From: Bordetella sp. FB-8
GTDB taxonomy: Bacteria > Pseudomonadota > Gammaproteobacteria > Burkholderiales > Burkholderiaceae_B
NCBI RefSeq assembly: GCF_000382185.1
Contig: NZ_KB907784.1
Coordinates: 2,427,633 to 2,491,632, forward strand
DNA length: 64,000 nt
Direction of reading: 5' to 3'
The notes under the pieces were generated by a model that was not told the DNA's origin, made no database searches, and saw only the letters and a list, made by a program, of their open reading frames with translations. This document shows, in pieces, positions 36,007 to 45,620 of this stretch (the first letter of the stretch is position 1; the number at the start of each line of letters is the position of its first letter). A program made the translations under genes and the position numbers.

Positions 36007-36561
36007 TTACACGCGGCTGCGGTATTCGTTGGTGCGGGTGTCGATTTCGATTTTGTCGCCGATAGCGCAGAACAGCGGCACGTTCAGCTCGAAGCCGGTA
36101 TTGATCTTGGCGGGCTTGAGCACCTTGCCCGAGGTGTCGCCACGCACGGCCGGCTCGGTGTAGATGATTTCGCGCACCAGCATGGTGGGCAGCTCCACCG
36201 AGATGGCACGGCCTTCGTAGAAGACCACTTCCACGGGCATGCCTTCTTCGATGTAGTTCAGGGCGTCGCCCATGCTGTCGGCTTCGATTTCGTACTGGTT
36301 GTACTCGGCGTCCATGAAGACGTACATGGGGTCGCCAAAGTACGAGTACGAGCATTCCTTGCGTTCGAGCAGGACGATGTCGAACTTTTCGTCGGCCTTG
36401 TAGACCGATTCGCTGTTCGAGCCGTTCAGCAGGTTCTTGAACTTCAGCTTGACCACGGCCGCGTTGCGGCCCGACTTGTTGTATTCGGCCTTCTGGACCA
36501 CGAGCGGATCCTTGCCGACCATGATCACGTTGCCGACTCGCAATTCCTGAGCGGTTTTCAT
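36007..36561 (-). CDS. efp: Elongation factor P
   Basis: A 184-residue EF-P with the three-domain length of the family. EF-P binds ribosomes stalled on proline runs and restores peptide-bond formation. The modification loop reads [10 protein letters not shown], placing Arg at position 32, which is the residue rhamnosylated by EarP. Lys at this position would instead imply EpmA. The earP gene lies directly upstream on the same strand. The C-terminal signature [17 protein letters not shown] is present. GGAG sits about 10 bp before the ATG. Confidence 0.97.
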   Translation of the reverse strand: MKTAQELRVGNVIMVGKDPLVVQKAEYNKSGRNAAVVKLKFKNLLNGSNSESVYKADEKFDIVLLERKECSYSYFGDPMYVFMDAEYNQYEIEADSMGDALNYIEEGMPVEVVFYEGRAISVELPTMLVREIIYTEPAVRGDTSGKVLKPAKINTGFELNVPLFCAIGDKIEIDTRTNEYRSRV

Positions 36562-36695
36562 TTAATCAAAACTCCGGGGTAGTTCTCGGGGTAATCCTCG
36601 CGCAGGGCCATTCCCGCCGGGTCAGCTCCCACTGGGTTAATTTCCCACCAATAGCGCCGGCAAAGATTATCGCAAAGCCGGTAAAGCCTTCTATT

Positions 36696-37877
36696 CTAAC
36701 GTGTTTTAAGCTTTTCTGCGCAAAAAATGGCCAATTTGTCGGCCAGATCGGGACCGGCCGCCTGTTCGGCAGCCCAGGCCCGGGCAGCCGCCTGCCAGGC
36801 GCTCCAGGTCGGCTCGGACAGCGCGGCTTGCAGGGCATCGGCCAAGCCCGGGGCGGCCGCGCCCTGGGCCTGGGTTCCTCCATTCCAGGCACGCGCCAGG
36901 TGGCGGGCGGCTTCGGGTGCGGGATAGCGGGCCAGCCAGGCTTCGAGTTTTTCCAGATGCGTGTTGCCGTCCTGCGGGTAAATGTGCCAGACCAGCGGCC
37001 GCGCGGCCCAGGCGGCGCGCACGAAGGAGTCTTCACCGCGCACGAAATTGACATCGGCGCACCAGAGCAGCCGGTCGAAGTCGGGCTGCGCGACGAAGGG
37101 GACGCGGGCGATGCGCAGCGCGCCACCCGCGTGCGCGTCCAGGCCGGGCGCCACGCCCTCGGGCACCAACATCAGGGTCCAGTCGCTGCGCCCTCCTAGG
37201 GCCTTTGCCAGAAGGTCTGCCGACGCACGCGGATAGCAAAACAGCGACAGCACCCGGGCGCCCAAACGATGCGCCGCCAGTGCGGCATCATCCAGCCCCA
37301 ATCGGCGCAGGAAATCGTTTTGCGTCTCGCGCGAGGCCTGCAGCGCGTCGCGCTCGGCTGTCAGGCCCGGTTCGCGCAGCAGTCCGCCGGTCGCCGGCGT
37401 AAAGCCGGGAAAGAAAAAATACTTCACTAGCCCGTCGGCACGGCGCGACGCTATGCCATGGCAGCCTTCTACCCAGTCTTCGGCGCTGAGGTATTCCAGG
37501 TTGATCCAGACAGGTCCTGCGCCCCTGCCGTGCGCGGCCGGCCCTTGTCCAGACGGTCCGGCAGCCAGCACGCGCACGGCATCGACGAACTCTGCCGGGG
37601 GATCGCAGGCAAAGGCTTCGATCACCACATCGCCCGGCGCCGGTAGGGGCGAGGGCGGGGTCGCCCGCCAATGGATGATCTGGACCCCGGTATGCCATTG
37701 CCGCGCCGCGGCCGTGTCCAAGCCAGGCTGGATGCGGGCGAAGGCGCACAGATCGTCCGCCCAGAGCCTCACCTGCCAGCCCAGGCCGTTCGCCAGCCGG
37801 CGCGCCAGGCGCCAGCACACGCCGATGTCGCCGTAGTTGTCGACGACCCTGCAGAACAGGTCGGCGCGCAAGCTCAT
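36696..37877 (-). CDS. earP: EF-P arginine rhamnosyltransferase EarP
   Basis: A 393-residue GT-B glycosyltransferase (formerly DUF2331) that transfers rhamnose from dTDP-rhamnose to Arg32 of EF-P. The N-terminus RADLFCRVVDNYGDIGVCWR contains the conserved Asp13 and Asp17. SAEDWVEGCHG and the C-terminal domain with FVRGEDSFVRAAWAARPLVW, which forms the nucleotide-sugar site, are clear family features. It is separated by 134 bp from efp downstream. It begins directly at the end of the DUF2863 gene (stop 37878, start 37877), so the three genes are likely one operon. Confidence 0.95.
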   Translation of the reverse strand: MSLRADLFCRVVDNYGDIGVCWRLARRLANGLGWQVRLWADDLCAFARIQPGLDTAAARQWHTGVQIIHWRATPPSPLPAPGDVVIEAFACDPPAEFVDAVRVLAAGPSGQGPAAHGRGAGPVWINLEYLSAEDWVEGCHGIASRRADGLVKYFFFPGFTPATGGLLREPGLTAERDALQASRETQNDFLRRLGLDDAALAAHRLGARVLSLFCYPRASADLLAKALGGRSDWTLMLVPEGVAPGLDAHAGGALRIARVPFVAQPDFDRLLWCADVNFVRGEDSFVRAAWAARPLVWHIYPQDGNTHLEKLEAWLARYPAPEAARHLARAWNGGTQAQGAAAPGLADALQAALSEPTWSAWQAAARAWAAEQAAGPDLADKLAIFCAEKLKTR

Positions 37878-39080
37878 TTAGTGAAAGTGCGTAGGGGCGC
37901 TTGCGGCGTCTTCGGGCAGTTCCGCATGGACCATCTCGCCCAGCGGATTGGGGAAGTAGGGCGCGCCGCAATCTTCGCAGAATTCGGGCTGCAGCACGCC
38001 GGGGATGCGGCGCACTTCGCCTACGCCGTATTCCCGCAGGAGTGCCGCGATCTCTTCGGCGGCGCCGGGCTGGCCATCGTCCAGGGCCTCTTCATCCTCG
38101 CGGCCATAGAGCGGCCACACGCAGCCGTAGTAAACATCGTTGCCCTGTGCGGGGGCGAAGCCGATGCGGTACTCGTCCACTCGGGTTTCGCCGCAGCCGG
38201 CCACGATGGCGCGCAACTGGTCCGCGGGCAGATTGACCGCGCTCTCCAGCCAATTGACCGCCGCGCGCAGCGACATCGGACGCACGCGCCGGTCGGCTTC
38301 GCGGTTGCTGACGTAGTAGGCATCGGGCAGCAGGCACTCGATGCCGCAGCCCGCAAGCAGCCCTGCAAGGGTGGGCTGAGCCTGGCTTACCCATTGCTCC
38401 AGGCAGGCATCGCGGCTGCTGGCCGGATCTTCGGGCTGCTCCTGCCAGCGGAACAGGGCCTGACCGTGCGGCACAGCCACCGCGGCCACCAGGTAACGGG
38501 TGTCGGCCAGCATGTGGGCCGTCTCCACCTCGGTATCTGGCGCCGGCCTGACGGTTTCGGCGCCTAGCGCCCGGGAAGCCAGCTTGTGCAGCCAGTGCCA
38601 GGTTTCCGAGAAAGTGCGCGGCATTTGGTCCAGGCTGAGCAGGTGAGGCATCAGCTCCACGCGTACATCCCGGGCCAGCACATGACCGTGCAGCTGGGCA
38701 AGCAGGGCCTGCTGCGCGGTGGCGGAAATGGGGCCGGCCGGAATCGCATAGCGCGTCCAGGCCAGGATGGGGGCCACCAGCAGCAGCACGTCGTGACGTA
38801 CGCCGTTTTTTTCGACCTGTATGGATTCGGACTGGGTCTCGGCCTGCTCGATCAATATCTCGTAGGCGCCGGTGTCCTGCTGCACAAGGTGATCGAGCGC
38901 AGCATCCAGCGGGCCGTCCTGTCCGCCGCGCAGCAGCTTGGTGATGGCCTCGCCGATCTGGGATTCCCAATACTGGTCTTCCACGCGGCTACCTGAGCGG
39001 TTCAAAGCTTGGGCCAGCGTTACCAGACGCGATGCGTCGCGGGTCAAGCGGGAGGAGGTTCGGCTGCGGGTTCGGGCCAT
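37878..39080 (-). CDS. DUF2863 family protein
   Basis: A 400-residue protein of the betaproteobacterial DUF2863 family. Features include an N-terminal basic segment (ARTRSRTSSRLTRDASRL), VLLLVAPILAWTRYAIPAG, LPDAYYVSNREADRRVRPMSL and a C-terminal cysteine pair (PEFCEDCGAPYFPNPLGEMV) that could bind metal. It ends His-Phe-His. No enzymatic function is known. Its stop abuts the earP start, so it is probably co-translated with the EF-P modification genes. Whether that link is functional is only inference. Confidence 0.88.
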   Translation of the reverse strand: MARTRSRTSSRLTRDASRLVTLAQALNRSGSRVEDQYWESQIGEAITKLLRGGQDGPLDAALDHLVQQDTGAYEILIEQAETQSESIQVEKNGVRHDVLLLVAPILAWTRYAIPAGPISATAQQALLAQLHGHVLARDVRVELMPHLLSLDQMPRTFSETWHWLHKLASRALGAETVRPAPDTEVETAHMLADTRYLVAAVAVPHGQALFRWQEQPEDPASSRDACLEQWVSQAQPTLAGLLAGCGIECLLPDAYYVSNREADRRVRPMSLRAAVNWLESAVNLPADQLRAIVAGCGETRVDEYRIGFAPAQGNDVYYGCVWPLYGREDEEALDDGQPGAAEEIAALLREYGVGEVRRIPGVLQPEFCEDCGAPYFPNPLGEMVHAELPEDAASAPTHFH

Positions 39081-39305
39081 GAATCGATTTAGACTGCGTC
39101 AAGGAAAGCCTTGTAGTTTACCCCTTGGTTCTTCTTGGCCGATCTGCGTCAAGGCGCAAGCGCTTGTGCGCAAGGCGGGACCTCGCAGTACGGTATGTCG
39201 CTATTGGCTCGCCCTGGGCAACAGAGCGTGCCGCCCGGGGCCGTTTATTCCCGTGCGCAAAGCGCCCACAATGAGGGCGTTCATTGATCCTGCGGAGTTG
39301 CCGCC

Positions 39306-40079
39306 ATGCGCTGGCCCGTTCTTTTCGTTTCCCATGGTTCTCCCATGCTGGCCGTCGAGCCGGGCCGCACCGGACCCGTTCTCGCGGATTGGAGCCGTTC
39401 CTTGCCGGAAAAACCCCGGGGCATCCTGGTCGTGTCGCCGCATTGGATGACCCGCGGTCTGGCCGTTTCCACTCGCGATCAGCAGGTCGCCTGGCACGAC
39501 TTCGGTGGCTTTCCCGATGTCCTCTACCACTTGCAATACTCGGCGCCGGGATCGCCTGCCCTGGCCGCCCGTACACGTCAGGTATTGGCTGAAGCCGGCC
39601 TGCCTGCGGCTGATGATGCGCGCCGTCCTCTGGATCACGGCACCTGGGTGCCGTTGCGGTATCTCTACCCGGATGCCGATGTGCCCGTGGTCCAGCTTTC
39701 TCTGGATGCCGGCCGCGACGCCGCTGCCCAATACGAGATCGGACGTGCTCTGGCACCCCTGCGCGACGAGGGCATACTCGTGATCGGCTCGGGTTCGCTC
39801 ACGCACAATCTGCGTGACATCGATCGCGATGGCGCCCCGTCTGCGAGCTACGTGAAACCCTTCCAGGACTGGTACGCCGAGCGCCTGCAGCAGGAACGCG
39901 TCGATGAACTGCTGCAATGGGAGTTCGAAGCACCGCAGGCGCATCGGGCGCACCCCAGCGACGAGCATCTCATGCCGCTGTACGTGGCGCTGGGCGCTGG
40001 CAATGGAGACCAGGCCCGCCGCCTAAACGACGAGATCACCTATGGCGCCCTGGCCATGGATGCCTATTCCTTTGGCTGA
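39306..40079 (+). CDS. ygiD: LigB-type extradiol ring-opening dioxygenase (YgiD/DODA-like)
   Basis: A 257-residue class III extradiol dioxygenase-like enzyme. Metal-ligand and catalytic candidates are visible in FVSHGSPMLAVEPG, VVSPHWMTRG, PLDHGTWVPLRYLYPDADVP and HPSDEHLMPLYVALGA. The family includes plant DOPA 4,5-dioxygenase and E. coli YgiD, which cleave catechol rings using Fe(II) or Zn(II). The natural substrate in bacteria is usually unknown. It lies alone, divergent from DUF2863, and ends in a strong terminator. Confidence 0.92.
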   Translation: MRWPVLFVSHGSPMLAVEPGRTGPVLADWSRSLPEKPRGILVVSPHWMTRGLAVSTRDQQVAWHDFGGFPDVLYHLQYSAPGSPALAARTRQVLAEAGLPAADDARRPLDHGTWVPLRYLYPDADVPVVQLSLDAGRDAAAQYEIGRALAPLRDEGILVIGSGSLTHNLRDIDRDGAPSASYVKPFQDWYAERLQQERVDELLQWEFEAPQAHRAHPSDEHLMPLYVALGAGNGDQARRLNDEITYGALAMDAYSFG

Positions 40080-40143
40080 ACCCGCGCCCCCGTTCAGAAG
40101 CCGCCTTAGTTCCGGGGCGCGTAGCCCGGGGCGCGTAGGCATT

Positions 40144-40174
40144 AAAAAAGCCGCGCAATTTGCGCGGCTTTTTT
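40144..40174. terminator. Strong bidirectional terminator between ygiD and acnA
   Basis: A 13-bp stem AAAAAAGCCGCGC / GCGCGGCTTTTTT with a five-base loop, with T runs on both strands. It lies between convergent genes. Confidence 0.88.
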
Positions 40175-40237
40175 GTCAACGTCCCAGGCGGCAGGCCTGA
40201 CGGCGTGACGGCGGCAATGGGCGCCGATATACGACGA

Positions 40238-42940
40238 TTACGCCGCCAGCAGCTGGCGCAGCACGAAGGGCAATATCCCACCGTGCTTGTAGTAGTCGAC
40301 CTCGATCGGCGTATCGATCCGCAACAGCAAGGTGACATCCTGCCTGCTGCCGTCGGGACGGTGGATGCTCAGCGTCACGTTCTGCATGGGTTTGATGCCA
40401 TGCTCCAGCCCGGAGACGTCGAAGGTCTCCTTGCCCGTGATCTTCAGGCTCTCCACGCTCTCGCTGCCCTTGAACTGCAGGGGTAGCACGCCCATACCTA
40501 CGAGATTGCTGCGATGGATGCGCTCGAAGCTGCGGGCGATCACCGCCTTCACGCCCAGCAGTTGCGTGCCCTTGGCGGCCCAGTCGCGCGATGAACCCGT
40601 GCCATACTCTTCGCCTCCGAACACGACGGTGGGCGTGCCCTGGGCGACGTACTTCATCGCCGCTTCGTAGATGGACATCTGTTCGCCGTTGGGCTGGAAC
40701 AGCGTATCGCCGCCTTCGAAGCGGCTGCCGTCCGCCCTGGGCGGGATCATCAGGTTTTTGATGCGTACGTTGGCGAAGGTGCCGCGCATCATGATCTCGT
40801 GATTGCCGCGCCGCGAACCATAGCTGTTGAAGTCGGCCTTGAGCACGCCGTGTTCCGTCAGCCACTTGCCCGCAGGCGATGTTTCCTTGATGGAGCCGGC
40901 CGGCGAGATGTGGTCGGTGGTGATCGAGTCGCCGAAGATGCCCAGGGCGCGCGCGCCCTGCACCGTGGGCATCGCACCCGGCGTCATGCCGAAACCTTCG
41001 AAGAAAGGCGGCTCGGCGATATAGGTGGAAACGGGCCAATCGTAGGTTTCGCCCTTGACGCCTTTGATTTTTTCCCACAGTTTGCCCGGCTTGGTCTTGA
41101 CCTGGCCGTAATTGTCGCGAAAGGCGTTGGGGTCCATGGCGAACTTGAGCAGGGCGTCGATTTCCTGCGTAGTGGGCCAGATATCGCCCAGCCAGACATC
41201 GCCCTTCTTGCCGCGGCCCACGGGTTCGGTCATCAGGTCCTTGATCACGGTGCCGGCGATGGCGTACGCCACCACCAGCGGCGGCGACGCCAGGAAGTTG
41301 GCCTTGATGTTCGGGTGGATGCGTGCTTCGAAATTGCGGTTGCCAGATAACACGGCCGCGCACACCAGGTCGTTGGACGTGATGGCTTCATTCAAGTCGG
41401 CCGTGAGGTCGCCGGCGTTGCCGATACAAGTGGTGCAGCCGTAGGCCGCCACGTCGAAGCCCAGCTTTTCCAGGTAGGGCAGCAGTCCCGTCTTGGTCAG
41501 GTAGTCGGTCACCACACGCGACCCCGGTGCAAGCGAAGTTTTGATGTGCTTGGACACCGTCAGGCCCGCTTCCACCGCCTTTTTGGCCAACAGGCCCGCT
41601 GCCAGCAGCACGCTCGGATTGGAGGTGTTGGTGCACGAAGTGATGGCGGCGATCAGGATATCGCCGTTCTTCACCTTGGTGCCGACGCTGGTGGTGAAAG
41701 TCTGGGCCAGCTTGTCGGCCGGCTGGTTAAAGCCGTTCTCGGCAGTGGGCTTGGAATACAGCGCGGTGAAAGTCTTCTTCAGGTCGCCGATCTCGATGCG
41801 GTCCTGCGGGCGCTTGGGGCCGGCGAGCGAGGGCGCGACGGTAGCCAGGTCCAGCGTGAGCAGCTTGGTATAGCCGATGTCCTTGCCCTTGGGTACGCCG
41901 AACATCTTTTGGGCCTTGAAATACGCCTCGAAGGCGGCGATCTCGTCCTCGGTGCGGCCTGTGCCCTTGAAATAGTCGATGGTGCGCTCGTCGACCGGAA
42001 AAAAGCCCATGGTGGCGCCATACTCAGGCGCCATATTGCCGATGGTGGCGCGATCGGTCACGGACAGGCTGGCCGTGCCCTCGCCGCAGAACTCGACGAA
42101 CTTGCCCACTACCTTTTCCTTGCGCAGCATTTCGGTAATGGTCAGCACCAGGTCGGTGGCGGTGACGCCGCCGCGCAGCTTGCCCTTGAGTTCCACGCCC
42201 ACGACATCCGGAGTGAGCAAGTACACCGGCTGCCCCAGCATGCCAGCCTCGGCCTCGATACCGCCCACGCCCCAGCCCACTACGCCGATGCCGTTGATCA
42301 TGGTGGTGTGACTGTCGGTGCCCACCAGCGAATCGGGGTAATAGACTCCGTCCTGGGTGTGGTGCACGCCGCGCGCAAGGTATTCCAGATTGACCTGGTG
42401 CACGATGCCGAATCCCGGGGGCACCACGCCGAACGTGTCGAAGGCCTGCATGCCCCATTTCATGAACTGGTAGCGCTCCTGGTTGCGCTGGAATTCCAGC
42501 TTCATGTTCAGGTCGAGCGCATTCTTGGTGCCGTAGTAGTCGATCATCACCGAGTGGTCGACCACCAGGTCCACAGGCACCAGCGGTTCGATGAGTTTAG
42601 GGCTCTTGCCCATTTTTTCGGCCACCGAGCGCATGGCGGCGATGTCGGCCAGCAGCGGCACGCCGGTGAAATCCTGCAGGACCACGCGGGCTACGACGAA
42701 GGGGATTTCGTCCTCGCGCTTGGCGTTGGGTCTCCAGCCGGCCAGTTGGCGAACATGTTCCTCGGAAACCTTCTTGCCGTCGCAATTGCGCAGCACCGAC
42801 TCGAGCACAATGCGGATCGACAGTGGAAGCTTCTGCACATCCACGCCCAGGGCCTTGCCCAGGGCTGGCAGCGAAAAGTACTGAGCGGTCTTCTTACCTA
42901 TCTTGAATGTCTTGAGCGTGTTCAGCGTGTTTTGCGGCAT
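40238..42940 (-). CDS. acnA: Aconitate hydratase A
   Basis: A 900-residue aconitase of the AcnA/IRP1 type, a TCA-cycle enzyme converting citrate to isocitrate with a [4Fe-4S] cluster. The cluster cysteines lie in [16 protein letters not shown] (near residue 435) and [10 protein letters not shown] (near 500-504). The substrate-binding segments [37 protein letters not shown] and [14 protein letters not shown] are intact. Length matches E. coli AcnA (891). It is transcribed alone, with GGAGCC just upstream of the ATG. No partner such as a 2-methylcitrate cluster is adjacent. Confidence 0.97.
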   Translation of the reverse strand: MPQNTLNTLKTFKIGKKTAQYFSLPALGKALGVDVQKLPLSIRIVLESVLRNCDGKKVSEEHVRQLAGWRPNAKREDEIPFVVARVVLQDFTGVPLLADIAAMRSVAEKMGKSPKLIEPLVPVDLVVDHSVMIDYYGTKNALDLNMKLEFQRNQERYQFMKWGMQAFDTFGVVPPGFGIVHQVNLEYLARGVHHTQDGVYYPDSLVGTDSHTTMINGIGVVGWGVGGIEAEAGMLGQPVYLLTPDVVGVELKGKLRGGVTATDLVLTITEMLRKEKVVGKFVEFCGEGTASLSVTDRATIGNMAPEYGATMGFFPVDERTIDYFKGTGRTEDEIAAFEAYFKAQKMFGVPKGKDIGYTKLLTLDLATVAPSLAGPKRPQDRIEIGDLKKTFTALYSKPTAENGFNQPADKLAQTFTTSVGTKVKNGDILIAAITSCTNTSNPSVLLAAGLLAKKAVEAGLTVSKHIKTSLAPGSRVVTDYLTKTGLLPYLEKLGFDVAAYGCTTCIGNAGDLTADLNEAITSNDLVCAAVLSGNRNFEARIHPNIKANFLASPPLVVAYAIAGTVIKDLMTEPVGRGKKGDVWLGDIWPTTQEIDALLKFAMDPNAFRDNYGQVKTKPGKLWEKIKGVKGETYDWPVSTYIAEPPFFEGFGMTPGAMPTVQGARALGIFGDSITTDHISPAGSIKETSPAGKWLTEHGVLKADFNSYGSRRGNHEIMMRGTFANVRIKNLMIPPRADGSRFEGGDTLFQPNGEQMSIYEAAMKYVAQGTPTVVFGGEEYGTGSSRDWAAKGTQLLGVKAVIARSFERIHRSNLVGMGVLPLQFKGSESVESLKITGKETFDVSGLEHGIKPMQNVTLSIHRPDGSRQDVTLLLRIDTPIEVDYYKHGGILPFVLRQLLAA

Positions 42941-43032
42941 GATGGCTCCTTGCCAGGGGGTGGGTTCGATGGGCGTGGCTCATTTTCCGGCGTTTTTCGT
43001 CGCTTGGCTAGAACGGTCTGAACGGACCGGCC

Positions 43033-43608
43033 TCAAGGGCAGTACCGGTACTGCGCCGCGAAGCGGCTGGCGCGCGCCTGGACGATGCGGGCCACCCGCA
43101 TCAGCCAGGCCTTGCGCTTGTAGCTGCCTCGGCGATAACCCGTCCAACCTTCGTGATAGCTCAGGTACTGGTCATAGGCGTCGTTGAAGGGCACGCCGGT
43201 CAAGCGCCGGGTCTTGGTCATGTACCAGCCCATGAAATCCATGGAGTCGGTAAAGTCGTCCCTGCTGACGAACCAGGCGCCAGTCTCGCGCTTATAGTCG
43301 GCCCAGGTGTTGTCCTCGGCCTGCGCGTAGCCATAGGCCGATGTTACGCGGCCCCAGGGGATGATGCCCAGGAAGTAATAGCGCGGCGGTCGTGCCTGAG
43401 CGCGGAAGGTGGACTCTTGGTACAGGATGGCGAAGGGTACCGGCACCGGAATGCCCCATTTGTCGTGGGCCTTGATGGCGGCTTCATGCCAGGCGGGTTT
43501 TTCGCGCAAGATCGCGCAGAGATTATCGAGGTCGCGTGGGCGCGATGTGTCGGTGGCGCAGCCGCCCAGCAGCAGCAGCGGCACCAGGAACAACAACAGA
43601 CCTCGCAT
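43033..43608 (-). CDS. Lytic-transglycosylase-like lipoprotein
   Basis: A 191-residue lipoprotein. The signal MRGLLLFLVPLLLLGGCATD ends with a lipobox (LGGC). The mature part resembles the SLT/lysozyme-like fold: WGIPVPVPFAILYQESTFRA carries the probable catalytic Glu, followed by TSAYGYAQAEDNTW (GYAQ-type motif), DFMGWYMTKT and YLSYHEGWTGYRRG. Such proteins cleave peptidoglycan glycan strands from the outer membrane. Activity is inferred from fold motifs only. It lies 92 bp downstream of acnA on the same strand. Confidence 0.85.
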   Translation of the reverse strand: MRGLLLFLVPLLLLGGCATDTSRPRDLDNLCAILREKPAWHEAAIKAHDKWGIPVPVPFAILYQESTFRAQARPPRYYFLGIIPWGRVTSAYGYAQAEDNTWADYKRETGAWFVSRDDFTDSMDFMGWYMTKTRRLTGVPFNDAYDQYLSYHEGWTGYRRGSYKRKAWLMRVARIVQARASRFAAQYRYCP

Positions 43609-43708
43609 ATCGCTTTTCCCTTCCTTAGGGGATCGGATGACGCGGGCATTTTATGCGCGCCTTGCTAAATGTGATTAATTGCGACAAGTTTGAAATATCG
43701 CTACGTAT

Positions 43709-43981
43709 TCAGGCCGAAGGCGGAACGAATCCTTGCGCTTCCACGCTGCCGTCTTCGAACAGGAATTTTTCCATCTGCTGCTGCAGATACTTGCGCGCGC
43801 GCGTGTCCGCCAGGTTGAGCCGGTTTTCGTTGACCAGACGCGTCTGGACCTGCTTCCACTCTTCCCAGGCTTCTTTCGAGATTTCGCGCCAGATGCGTGC
43901 GCCCAGCTCGCCCGGGTAGGGCGGGAAGTCCAGCCCTTCGGCCTCGCGCTTGAGTTTCACACAGTTGATCGTACGGGCCAT
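43709..43981 (-). CDS. yggX: Fe(2+)-trafficking / oxidative damage protection protein YggX
   Basis: A 90-residue YggX-family protein. The signature is [27 protein letters not shown] with the conserved Cys7, then [27 protein letters not shown] and [14 protein letters not shown]. In enterobacteria YggX protects Fe-S enzymes such as aconitase from superoxide and influences iron availability. Aconitase is encoded just 0.8 kb away. The ATG at 43981 is used, since the longer upstream frame is anti-parallel shadow sequence. Confidence 0.96.
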   Translation of the reverse strand: MARTINCVKLKREAEGLDFPPYPGELGARIWREISKEAWEEWKQVQTRLVNENRLNLADTRARKYLQQQMEKFLFEDGSVEAQGFVPPSA

Positions 43982-44091
43982 GATGTGTCGCCATTGAATA
44001 TTGTTGAGAGAGACGGAGACGATTTTAGCCTGCCCGGAAAGCGCAAAACCCTGCACGGGGCAGGGCTTTGCGGCATTGGGGCGCGATCGCC

Positions 44092-45453
44092 TCAGATCTT
44101 CTTGATGAAGATCATGCTGTTGCGCGAGCGGTTGTAGTGCTGCTGCTTGGCATGCGGCAGATCCGAAATGCCGCCTTGCACGAAGCCGCGCTTGATGAAC
44201 CAGTGCGAAGTGCGCGTGGTGAGTACGAAGATGCGCTTCATGCCGACCGCGCGAGCGCGGCTCTCCATGTGGCGCAGCAGTATTTCGCCTTCGCCCGTGC
44301 CTTGCCATTCGGGGTTGACGATCAGGCAGGCCATCTCGGCCATCAGCTCGTCCTTATAGGGATAAAGTGCCGCGCAGCCGTAGATCACACCGTCGTGCTC
44401 GAGCACGGTGAAGCATTCCACGTCGCGCTCGATCACGCTGCGTGGGCGCGGCACCAGCGTGCCATCGGCTTCCAGCGGCTCGATCAGGCTGAGAATGGCG
44501 CCCACATCGTCGATAGTGGCCGGGCGCAGATCGTCCAGCGTGTCCTCGACCACCATGGTGCCCACGCCGTCGTGGGTGAAGATTTCCAGCAGCACGCTGC
44601 CGTCCTGGCCGTAGGGCACCAGGTGGGCGCGGGCCACGCCGCGTTTGACCGCGAGCGAAGCGTGTTTTAGATAGAAAGCGGTTTCCTCCTCCAGCTCGCC
44701 GCGGTCGAGCAGGGCATCGGCGTCGGCGCGGGCCAACTCAGTGTCGACCGAGCCGTCCTCGTCGAGCACGCCGGGCGAATCGGTCAGGAAAATGAGCTTT
44801 TCCGCGCGCAGCGAGACGGCCACGCTGGTGGCCAGGTCCGCCATGGCCAGATTGAAAGCGTCTCCCGTGGGGGAAAAGCCCAGCGGCGAGAGCAGCACTA
44901 CTGCCGAGCCGCGCTCGATGGCAAACTTGATCGATTCGGTGTCGATCTTGCGCACCAGGCCCGTATGCAGATAGTCGACGCCGTCGATCACGCCGGCCGG
45001 GCGGGCCGTGACGAAGTTGCCCGACACCACGCGGATGTGCGAGCCCGACATGGGCGTATTCGGTAGGCCCTGGCTGAAGGCGGCTTCGATATCCAGGCGG
45101 ATTTCGCCGGAGGCTTCCTTGGCGCACTCCAGTGCCGCGGCGCCGGTTGGCTCCAGGCCGCGGCTGAACTGCAGGTCATAGCCTTTGAGGCGCAGCTGTT
45201 CGTTGACCTGCGGCAGCGAGCCATGCACCAGCACCAGGCGTATGCCCAGCGCCGACAGCAGGGAAAGATCCTGCACCAGCACGCTCAGGGCGCCGTCGCG
45301 CACCAGTTCGCCGCCGAATGCCACCACGAAGGTCTTGCCGCGGAAGGCATGGACATAAGGCGCGACTTCGCGGAACCATCGGACAAACTGAGCTGGGGAG
45401 GATTCAGCGGCTTCCAGGGCGGAGTAGGTGTCGGGTTCCTGATCGGTGGGCAT
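44092..45453 (-). CDS. argA: N-acetylglutamate synthase (amino-acid N-acetyltransferase)
   Basis: A 453-residue classical ArgA that makes N-acetylglutamate, the first step of arginine synthesis. The N-terminal two-thirds is an amino-acid-kinase-like domain ([55 protein letters not shown]). The C-terminal third is a GNAT domain with [24 protein letters not shown], the acetyl-CoA loop, and [17 protein letters not shown]. The kinase fold normally carries arginine feedback inhibition. It is divergent from hrpA, and followed by yggX after 110 bp. Confidence 0.96.
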   Translation of the reverse strand: MPTDQEPDTYSALEAAESSPAQFVRWFREVAPYVHAFRGKTFVVAFGGELVRDGALSVLVQDLSLLSALGIRLVLVHGSLPQVNEQLRLKGYDLQFSRGLEPTGAAALECAKEASGEIRLDIEAAFSQGLPNTPMSGSHIRVVSGNFVTARPAGVIDGVDYLHTGLVRKIDTESIKFAIERGSAVVLLSPLGFSPTGDAFNLAMADLATSVAVSLRAEKLIFLTDSPGVLDEDGSVDTELARADADALLDRGELEEETAFYLKHASLAVKRGVARAHLVPYGQDGSVLLEIFTHDGVGTMVVEDTLDDLRPATIDDVGAILSLIEPLEADGTLVPRPRSVIERDVECFTVLEHDGVIYGCAALYPYKDELMAEMACLIVNPEWQGTGEGEILLRHMESRARAVGMKRIFVLTTRTSHWFIKRGFVQGGISDLPHAKQQHYNRSRNSMIFIKKI

Positions 45454-45620
45454 GGTGCGCGGGCGCGGGCGGACAGGTGGAAAAGGGCGGGCCTGAGGCC
45501 CGCCGCCGGCGCCGCGGTCGCGGCGTTGCGCGCAATTATAGGACCGCGCGGCCGTGTCAAAGACCGCAGCGCCACGAGGCGAAACCTATAATGTCGCGCA
45601 ATACGCACAATACCCTCCCC

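Noticed and set aside
41546..43021. 491-codon plus-strand frame antisense to acnA
   Set aside because: Composition artefact; the minus strand encodes complete aconitase A.
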